The position numbers and the translations under genes are program-made. 50,156 bases of DNA, from the NCBI GenBank assembly GCA_013288825.1, contig JABDBC010000011.1, positions 1-50,156 on the forward strand, written 5' to 3'. A model generated the notes under the pieces. It ran no database searches and was not told the origin of the DNA. It saw nothing but the letters and a program-made list of their open reading frames with translations. The stretch comes from Chlamydiota bacterium (GTDB taxonomy: Bacteria > Chlamydiota > Chlamydiia > Chlamydiales > Parachlamydiaceae). This document shows, in pieces, positions 44,630 to 50,156 of the stretch; the first letter of the stretch is position 1, and every line of letters starts with the position of its first letter.

Positions 44630-45240
44630 ATAATACGGGACATACAACTTTTTTAAATTCAAGATCCAGACATACTGCACTAGCAACGATCGGATTCATG
44701 CTAGCTGGGACAGGCAGTATGTTTCCTGTAGCAACAGCTTCACAGTGGCAAAATCATATTGAACACCGCAGCTCATTAGTATTTGAAAAAACAATTCCTT
44801 CCGAATTAGATATTGATGTCCGTACGCCAAAAGAACATCTCGAAAATATCCGTGTAATACTAAACCCTCCTATTACAGAATTAGCCATTTTATTTAATGT
44901 TTCTCGGCAAGCAATTTACAAATGGTTAGCCCAGGATTCTCATCCCGAGATTGAAAAATTAGAGCTAATTACAACTCTAAGTAAAATTGCCGACATTTTT
45001 AGAGAAGCTGGTATTCTCAGGGCTGGGATTTTACTAAACATGAAAAATTCTGAAGGCATCTCACTCCTCGATCTTCTAAAAACCAAACAGCCCTATGAAG
45101 AGCATATCAGAATGTTGATAACAGAAGCCAAAATTATGGAAGCCTCTTATCAACGTTCTGGACTAGCGGAGTCAAATGCAAAACCAACAAACGATTGGGT
45201 GTCTTCGATTTCTATCCCTGCTTACCCCAAAGATCTTTAA
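44626..45240 (+). CDS. Helix-turn-helix protein, second gene of the accessory operon
   Basis: 204 residues from ATG 44626, overlapping the previous stop. A hydrophobic stretch near the N-terminus (TALATIGFMLAGTGSMFPVA) is followed by a helix-turn-helix: NPPITELAILFNVSRQAIYK with the recognition helix SRQAIYKWLAQ. The C-terminal half is helical (LELITTLSKIADIFREAGIL and DLLKTKQPYEEHIRMLI). A DNA-binding regulator of the operon or a partner of the first protein is the simplest reading; the hydrophobic N-terminus is odd for a soluble regulator. Family not recognised. Confidence 0.65.
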   Translation: MNNTGHTTFLNSRSRHTALATIGFMLAGTGSMFPVATASQWQNHIEHRSSLVFEKTIPSELDIDVRTPKEHLENIRVILNPPITELAILFNVSRQAIYKWLAQDSHPEIEKLELITTLSKIADIFREAGILRAGILLNMKNSEGISLLDLLKTKQPYEEHIRMLITEAKIMEASYQRSGLAESNAKPTNDWVSSISIPAYPKDL

Positions 45241-45258
45241 AGGATATGCCAAAATAAT

Positions 45259-46096
45259 ATGCTACCAAGAAATACGGAATGGAGACAGGGGGGGGATTCT
45301 TACACATGACAGTTCCTGTGCTCTTAGCTTGTTTCATCAAAGTGCCCGTGAGAAATGCGTTATTGTTATCTCGCATGACTGTGACCTGCCTCATGAAAAG
45401 GAGGAGGAAGTAGATATAATAGTGGGAACAAAAATTCCAACTGTTGATTCCAACTATACAGCGGCACGCAATGTTCGTTGTTTACACCTTTCCTATAGAA
45501 ATGAAGCATCTTCAGAAAGCGTTTGCATTGAACTACAGCATTCAGGGCGAAAATCTGTTGCAAAATGGGATTTTGCTAATATAGCAAAACTTGAGGCCAA
45601 TCTCCCCTCGGACGAAAAACGTACATTAAAACAATGGTTGGCCGCCCGTTATGGCAGACCGGCATTTCCCAATGAATTTGAAAATAGGCTGCAAAATAAT
45701 AAAAAGTTTCATGAAAAATTGATAAAACTATTAAAACCCATAAATAAACACTTAATCGGTATATTTTTTGACTTAGGAGAGGAAAGATTAACAGAACTTC
45801 CAGCAGGCACTCCATATTGTTTACGAATGTCTCTAACCTATAAAAGTATCGATGGCCCCATTGCCAGAGAAGCTACAAAAGATTGCGCCATCAGCATCAC
45901 AAATCTCTTTCACAGCGCATATGGAACCCCAAATGTTGCAACGAACTTGGTATTAGAAAGTTGTGAAGCAGTTGCAGATACTCTTTTTTCACTTGCCGAT
46001 CTTCAAAGGGTTGATCAATGGTGGAGATATGACTATATAAGCTTACAAGAAAGCCCCGCACCTCCTCTTCTGGCTCTTGGGGCAATTTCCGCTTAG
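45259..46096 (+). CDS. HDCD-motif protein, third gene of the operon, out of frame at a G8 tract
   Basis: The natural start is ATG 45259, 18 bases after the previous stop and preceded by AAAGGAT. From there the frame reads MLPRNTEWRQGG, crosses eight G (45288-45295) and stops at TGA 45307. The long frame that follows (ILTHDSSCALSLF onward, to 46096) is in another phase and would be joined if the tract had seven G. In the other phase the frame is open back to 45176 but only across the end of the previous gene. The body has VIVISHDCDLPHEKEEEVDI, with a His-Asp-Cys-Asp motif conserved in a family of unknown role, then a helical middle (KFHEKLIKLLKPINKHLIGI) and TPYCLRMSLTY. No known enzyme motif. 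Either a phase-variable gene or a sequencing slip. Confidence 0.6.
45288..45295 (+). repeat. Homopolymeric G8 tract near a start codon
   Basis: Eight consecutive G at codons 11-13 of the third operon gene. It is the only site where removing one base restores a full-length frame from a well-placed ATG. Confidence 0.85.
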
Positions 46097-46100
46097 ACTT

Positions 46101-46526
46101 CTATTTAAATCCCAGTTTGTCAATTAATTCATCCGCATGCTTGTAACGGACTAAATTTTTTCCATCGTCTGTCTCTTTAAAAACTCTAATTGTTTCTTCA
46201 TTTGGAACATTATCACTTAATAGGATCTCTTCAAAACACGGTTCAAATCGTTGATAGGCATAGAATTGTGCTCCAGGCAACATTTGCGGATATGGCACCA
46301 CAAGGACCTTGCAATCTGTTTTGAACTCTGGCCCTGGAAAGTCTGAGATAAAGTCTGTATCGGCTAAGCTCGATAATTCTATCTCCTCTTCAGATGGCGA
46401 TTTGTCGTAGTAAAAAGAAAGAATGATTTGTTCATTATCAATGTTTATATGAACAGCTCGTAAATTAGGTGTAACTCTTCCGAGTAATGCACGTTGAACA
46501 GACCCGAGCACAGATAAAATTTCCAT
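46101..46526 (-). CDS. Hypothetical protein, possibly immunity-like
   Basis: 141 residues from ATG 46526. Start MEILSVLGSVQRALLGRVTP, then NLRAVHINIDNEQIILSFYY and an acidic run (SPSEEEIELSSLADTD). A beginning like VQ-ALLG-V-PNLRAV with a following beta strand and acidic helix is, in my recollection, typical of a small family found among contact-dependent or polymorphic-toxin immunity proteins. I cannot verify this. The gene is convergent with the HDCD gene, 4 bases apart, so it may be part of the same accessory block. No membrane segment or signal peptide. Confidence 0.55.
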   Translation of the reverse strand: MEILSVLGSVQRALLGRVTPNLRAVHINIDNEQIILSFYYDKSPSEEEIELSSLADTDFISDFPGPEFKTDCKVLVVPYPQMLPGAQFYAYQRFEPCFEEILLSDNVPNEETIRVFKETDDGKNLVRYKHADELIDKLGFK

Positions 46527-46602
46527 AAAATCACCTATATCTGTGAGTTAGGATTTGCAAGGCACTATGCAGGCCTGTTTTATCTCATTTCTTCTCCGGA
46601 GC

Positions 46603-46624
46603 TCTCTGTGGGCTCTGTGGTAAA
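46603..46624 (-). repeat. ACCACAGAG-type dispersed motif after atpK
   Basis: Minus strand TTTACCACAGAGCCCACAGA, about 20 bases after the V-ATPase subunit K stop. See the copies at 13824, 28006 and 49301. Confidence 0.6.
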
Positions 46625-46642
46625 GAAAAACACGCAAAAAGC

Positions 46643-47074
46643 TTATGCAATCAAAAGCAGCGAGAAGACGAATGCAAACAAAGCAAAAGACTCAATAATC
46701 CCAACGGCCGCAAAGCATTTTCCGTAGATTGCAGGCTGTTTCGCCGATGCCTGAATCCCCGACGCACACACCATTCCTTGATAAATCGATGACACCATCA
46801 TCGCCATCCCAGTAAATGTCCCAATAAAAATCGCTGAAATTGGCGCTAATGTTCCCGTATTAATTGCTTTACTCATCAATAGCATAAGAATAAAGCCGTA
46901 AATCAGCTGGGAAGAGGGCGCTGCCGACATCGCAATAAATTTGCCGTGCCCTTCTTCTACTCTACTCATCACTGCATGAGAAGCCAATCCAGCAATCCCA
47001 CATCCGATGCAACTGCCCGCTGCGCTAAGTCCCAATACAATTGCAGGACCTGCCATATCAAAATTCAAGTTCAT
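46643..47074 (-). CDS. atpK: V-type ATP synthase subunit K (rotor ring)
   Basis: 143 residues with four membrane helices, two fused hairpins as in bacterial V/A-type K subunits. Only the second hairpin has the carboxylate (Glu128 in GIIESFAL). Residues corresponding to the Na+ site of Enterococcus hirae NtpK are kept: Ser55 and Gln56 (PSSQLIYG; Thr64, Gln65 there), Tyr59, Gln99 (SIYQGM; Gln110) and Glu128 (Glu139). Na+ coupling is therefore predicted. Last gene of the V-ATPase operon, 12 bases after subunit I. Confidence 0.93.
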   Translation of the reverse strand: MNLNFDMAGPAIVLGLSAAGSCIGCGIAGLASHAVMSRVEEGHGKFIAMSAAPSSQLIYGFILMLLMSKAINTGTLAPISAIFIGTFTGMAMMVSSIYQGMVCASGIQASAKQPAIYGKCFAAVGIIESFALFAFVFSLLLIA

Positions 47075-47086
47075 GAGGTTTCTCCT

Positions 47087-49006
47087 TTACAAATTCGTTC
47101 TCTTATACAACGGTTTAAACATCTGTCCGCCGCCTTCAAAGCTATAATGATACCATTCGAGAAAATTAAGACGTAATCCGTTAATGACTCCCCCTTGGAT
47201 ACCTAAAACAATATTGATGATATGCCCAAGAATGATTAAGACTGTGGCTAAAACAATATTCATGCTTACTGCAGTTTCGTTCACAGTCGCCGCAAAGATC
47301 GCGCTGGCCAAACTAAGAGCATAAAGGCGCAAGTAGGACAAAACATCCGAAAAAATCTGGATCGCAGTCATCACTTCAAAGACACCCTTAAATCGATACT
47401 TTACGATCGCCAGAACAAGCGCTATAGCAAGTCCTGCGGTCATTAAATACAATCCAAAATCGCCAGCTGTCTGCTTATCAAATCCCAATACGTAATGAGT
47501 CATCGATGTTGCATTGATATAATAGGGAAAGTAAAGATAGCCTCCAACGGTGAATAAAATCCATCCAAATGCCAGCCAATTGCGTCTAATATATCTGAAA
47601 AGAGAACAAATGACGTGGACTACCCCAATTAACAAAGCCAATTCCAACATGACATTATCACAGAACTTGTTGAACAATTCATAAGATACTGTTCCCCCAG
47701 CACTTGTGTTGACAGCTTGATGGATGAATACGTCCGGCGTTGTCACGTTCTCTAAATGGGGAAACTTCTTTATCCAGAAATCACATACGTCGTCCCGATG
47801 AGAGATATGATATTCTATTTTCTTTTCGACAAGCCATGATGTGGCAGCAAGCTTACGGACAGGGCTATCTGCAGAAAAAGAGATTCCAAAAAATGAGGCT
47901 GTCATCACGCCCCAAGCAATGCAAGCAACAGACAAAAGTGTTGCGAGATTAAGCAAACGTTTTCCACTGTTCTTTACAGGTGGGTGACGATAGCGAATAT
48001 AAAGTGCAATAGCCAGGAAAAGCAGCCCATATCCCCCATCGCCAATGATAAACGCAAAGAATAGCATAAAACTTGCTAACACCCACAAAGAAGGGTCCTT
48101 ATCGGTGTTTGAAGGGGTATCATATACTTGTACCAAATCCTCACCTAACTGTCGAACCCCCTCATTTTCTAGATAAGTCGGGACCATGTCCTCTTTTTCA
48201 ACTGCTATCTCAGTCACATGTATGTGTAAATGCTCAACGAGGTCTTTAAGTTGATCGATTTTATTTTCTGGAACCCATCCCTCGATACTAAACAAGGTGT
48301 TTTCAGCAGCAATCTTGGCACTTTGTTCTGCCTGAGAAAGGTCGTGAGTGTTTAATAGGTGAATGAGAGAGCGATGCAAGTGAGTATAGAACCTTGTCTG
48401 CAGACTCAACTCTGTTTCGATCTCTTGTAGGGAATTTTGCAAGGATTTTTCTTTTTCGTGCAGCTCTTCAAGAGAATGGTCAAAACGCATTTCGGTTAGT
48501 TTAGGATAGTGCTTAAGCTCTTTATTGATAGCGATGAAATAATCTTGCCCTTGTTCAGATCCGACAAAAATTACTTCGTCAGGTAAATCAAGAGAGCCCG
48601 TTATTCGTGACTTCGAAGAAAAGAACTGAATAATTCGATGGCTTTCTTTTTCAATCTGACGGATGCTCTGTAATGAAAAGTCTCCAAAAACTTGAATGCG
48701 AGCAATTTCCAACTTGGTATGACGTATTTCCTCAGCAGTTTTCTGCAGAAAAGATTGCATTTGTAAGATTTTTTGAGCGACATCTGGGGCATCAATAGGG
48801 CTTGCAGAATCTTCCTGAAAAAGACGTGGGTACTTTGAGAGAATTTTGAGAGCTGTATTAATCTGAGAAATCTCTAGAGGGATTTCCTTGCTCTTTTGTG
48901 ATTTCTGGATAAAATGTATGAGTTCCAAATTTTGGGCTTTTTCAAAAAAGAGGACACGCTCTTTTTCCAATCCCACAAACAAGAACTTTTTTACATCAAT
49001 ACGCAT
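47087..49006 (-). CDS. atpI: V-type ATP synthase subunit I
   Basis: 639 residues. The N-terminal cytoplasmic half (about 1-310) is helical and coiled (for example EELHEKEKSLQNSLQEIETE); the C-terminal half has seven to eight membrane helices starting at WVLASFMLFFAFIIGDGGYG. The last helices contain YLRLYALSLASAIFA, where the Arg corresponds to the ion half-channel arginine. It is the stator membrane subunit that faces the K ring. ATG 49006 has GAGAG ahead. A long GC-rich palindrome lies between this gene and subunit D. Confidence 0.94.
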   Translation of the reverse strand: MRIDVKKFLFVGLEKERVLFFEKAQNLELIHFIQKSQKSKEIPLEISQINTALKILSKYPRLFQEDSASPIDAPDVAQKILQMQSFLQKTAEEIRHTKLEIARIQVFGDFSLQSIRQIEKESHRIIQFFSSKSRITGSLDLPDEVIFVGSEQGQDYFIAINKELKHYPKLTEMRFDHSLEELHEKEKSLQNSLQEIETELSLQTRFYTHLHRSLIHLLNTHDLSQAEQSAKIAAENTLFSIEGWVPENKIDQLKDLVEHLHIHVTEIAVEKEDMVPTYLENEGVRQLGEDLVQVYDTPSNTDKDPSLWVLASFMLFFAFIIGDGGYGLLFLAIALYIRYRHPPVKNSGKRLLNLATLLSVACIAWGVMTASFFGISFSADSPVRKLAATSWLVEKKIEYHISHRDDVCDFWIKKFPHLENVTTPDVFIHQAVNTSAGGTVSYELFNKFCDNVMLELALLIGVVHVICSLFRYIRRNWLAFGWILFTVGGYLYFPYYINATSMTHYVLGFDKQTAGDFGLYLMTAGLAIALVLAIVKYRFKGVFEVMTAIQIFSDVLSYLRLYALSLASAIFAATVNETAVSMNIVLATVLIILGHIINIVLGIQGGVINGLRLNFLEWYHYSFEGGGQMFKPLYKRTNL

Positions 49007-49028
49007 CTTTTTTCTCTCATAAAGACCG

Positions 49029-49283
49029 TTGTGCCGGCCCTCCGGGACGGTGTTATTGGTTGGTGCTAACCCAGGCTTCGCTTACCCCTCCGGGGAGCTT
49101 CAGCCTGGGCTATTACGTAAACAGCCCTCCGGGCAGTGTGAAAACGCGATTTTCAAATAAGAGTTCCTACATACAGCCCGGAGGGCCTGTTCACGTAATA
49201 GCCCAGGCTGAAGCTCCCCGGAGGGGTAAGCGAAGCCTGGGTAACCGCCAACCTACCCACACCGTCCCGGAGGGCCGGCACAA
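49029..49283. repeat. GC-rich inverted repeat inside the V-ATPase operon
   Basis: Ends TTGTGCCGGCCCTCCGGGAC and complement; the longest perfect arm segment is ACCCAGGCTTCGCTTACCCC continuing through GGAGCTTCAGCCTGGGCTATTACGT-like sequence (about 49069-49114, complement 49191-49240). It contains CCTCCGGG / CCCGGAGG stems. No ORF and no target duplication is visible. It occupies the D-I intergenic space. Confidence 0.92.
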
Positions 49284-49300
49284 GCCATTATCGGTTTTTC

Positions 49301-49320
49301 ACAGCCTCTCTGTGGTAAAA
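49301..49320 (-). repeat. ACCACAGAG-type dispersed motif after V-ATPase subunit D
   Basis: Minus strand TTTTACCACAGAGAGGCTGT, about 20 bases after the subunit D stop and just before the GC-rich palindrome. Confidence 0.6.
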
Positions 49321-49338
49321 ATTTTCACCAGAAGATTT

Positions 49339-49962
49339 TTAATAAACAACCGTTTGCATAGCTTTCCGCCTATTTATTTTTGTTTTGGCGGCCTTTGCTT
49401 GTGAAACAGCTGCTAACTGCTGATCTCCCAAAAACACTTTGATCTTTTTTATGTTCGTCAATGCACGAGGAATCAAACATTTCTCAAACAAGTTGACCCG
49501 AATCGATACCTGACGCAACTCCTCTTCCAATGCACTTTTCTTCTCTTTAACAACATCGATTTCCACAAGCACTTCAGCAGCTTCCCGTTTTTTTGCGATC
49601 ACACAGTCGAGCCAAGGGGGAGTGTCAAAAAGAGAGTAAGAATGATCTTCAAATGTCACAGATTCAAAATAAGGGACAACAATCCCAGCAACGTTCTCAA
49701 ATCGCTTCTTGACACTCACAACAGTAAGGGCATGTCTCAACTCACTTTCGACACTATCAAGCGGCAATGCCTCATAGTTTTCCATAATTAATTGCAGCTC
49801 ACGATATCGCTCATGCAGCGCAGCAATTTCAATCCGCGCGTCGTTGACCTCTACCTGCAGCATAGCTTTCTTCAGCTGCAATGTTGGAAGATACTTCTCC
49901 AATTGCGCCAAACGATGCTGTTGCTGTCGCAACTCCTGTTTCGTCAGCTTAACATCAGCCAT
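49339..49962 (-). CDS. atpD: V-type ATP synthase subunit D (central shaft)
   Basis: 207 residues from ATG 49962. Two long helices, residues 1-60 (VKLTKQELRQQQHRLAQLEK, YLPTLQLKKAMLQVEV) and about 150-200 (RQVSIRVNLFEKCLIPRALT), form the antiparallel shaft; the middle holds SVTFEDHSYSLFDTPPWLD. It matches chlamydial subunit D (CT306) closely in the motifs YLPTLKLKKA and VSIRVNLFEK. It overlaps the end of the upstream gene by 8 bases, so translation is coupled. Confidence 0.93.
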   Translation of the reverse strand: MADVKLTKQELRQQQHRLAQLEKYLPTLQLKKAMLQVEVNDARIEIAALHERYRELQLIMENYEALPLDSVESELRHALTVVSVKKRFENVAGIVVPYFESVTFEDHSYSLFDTPPWLDCVIAKKREAAEVLVEIDVVKEKKSALEEELRQVSIRVNLFEKCLIPRALTNIKKIKVFLGDQQLAAVSQAKAAKTKINRRKAMQTVVY

Positions 49963-50156
49963 TTTTCGATATCTTCTCAGCAAGTTTTATGGGTTGATTA
50001 AACTGAAGATCAAACTTCGCGGGCCCAATACCACTCGGGGAATAAATCACTTCGACTAACATTTCTTGATTATTGGTCGTCACGACATAGCCACTATCCA
50101 CTCGTTTGATTTCTTGGATGACATCACCCATTCCAAGCAATTCTCCAAACTCCTTT
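49955..50156 (-). CDS. Unidentified protein upstream of V-ATPase subunit D, C-terminal part
   Basis: 66 residues visible, running off the right edge: ELLGMGDVIQEIKRVDSGYV, VTTNNQEMLVEVIYSPSGIG and an end in FDLQFNQPIKLAEKISKNG. In Chlamydia subunit D follows the V-ATPase B subunit, whose C-terminus (ending in a helical region) does not resemble this sequence. The segment looks beta-rich and is not any V-ATPase subunit that I recognise. Its stop lies inside the first codons of atpD, so it belongs to the same transcript. Confidence 0.6.
   Translation of the reverse strand, partial: KEFGELLGMGDVIQEIKRVDSGYVVTTNNQEMLVEVIYSPSGIGPAKFDLQFNQPIKLAEKISKNG

Overview
The window reads as chromosome of a member of the Chlamydiales outside the family Chlamydiaceae (an amoeba- or animal-associated 'environmental' chlamydia). 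The evidence is a CPAF protease with its catalytic residues in place, a chlamydial-type V-ATPase operon tail (D, I, K), a dsbD / tolQ / tolR / tolA-like / tolB cluster in the chlamydial arrangement, a yceD-rpmF-plsX block and an NlpC/P60 endopeptidase of chlamydial type. Genus cannot be decided from sequence inspection alone. Unlike Chlamydiaceae, the window also carries a complete F-type ATP synthase operon, an acyl-CoA dehydrogenase and many palindromic repeats.

Layout. 1-5.6 kb: acyl-CoA dehydrogenase (cut by the left edge), a secreted orphan protein, an AAA/DUF4143 ATPase, and convergent CPAF. 5.7-8.5 kb: modular palindrome, then clpC. 8.7-15.6 kb: accessory stretch with an antitoxin-like gene pair, a YhcG/DUF1016 protein, recC, a second AAA/DUF4143 ATPase and an orphan HicB. 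15.65-17.65 kb: perfect palindrome, tRNA-Leu(CAG), and the yceD-rpmF-plsX operon on the minus strand. 17.7-24.4 kb: 95-bp-arm palindrome followed by the F-ATP synthase operon (gene 1, a, c, b, delta, alpha, gamma, beta, epsilon). 24.4-26.1 kb: decayed toxin-antitoxin material (zeta-like toxin without its P-loop, ATPase fragment). 26.1-30.1 kb: an AlbA_2/HATPase regulator with a VPLS repeat linker, and RecQ fused to a phosphoribosyltransferase-like domain. 30.2-34.3 kb: repeats around a phosphodiester glycosidase-like gene, a eukaryotic-type tryptophanyl-tRNA synthetase, the NlpC/P60 gene, and a MITE with an 8-bp target duplication. 34.4-36.8 kb: archaeal-type adenylate kinase and glutamine-dependent NAD synthetase. 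36.9-43.6 kb: Tol genes, interrupted by repeats, and dsbD. 43.8-46.5 kb: a three-gene accessory operon (TIGR04255-like protein, HTH protein, HDCD-motif protein with an out-of-frame G8 tract) next to an immunity-like gene. 46.6-50.2 kb: V-ATPase genes K, I, D and the tail of an unidentified gene.

Themes. (1) Two rotary ATPases share the window; ring-subunit residues predict H+ coupling for the F-type and Na+ coupling for the V-type enzyme. (2) Two housekeeping enzymes look acquired across domains: a eukaryotic-type TrpRS and an archaeal-type adenylate kinase. (3) At least nine long inverted repeats of several families sit between genes, and some reach start codons, stop codons or operon junctions. 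(4) The most promising undescribed system is the operon at 43.8-46.1 kb, whose third gene appears to be switched out of frame by a homopolymer.
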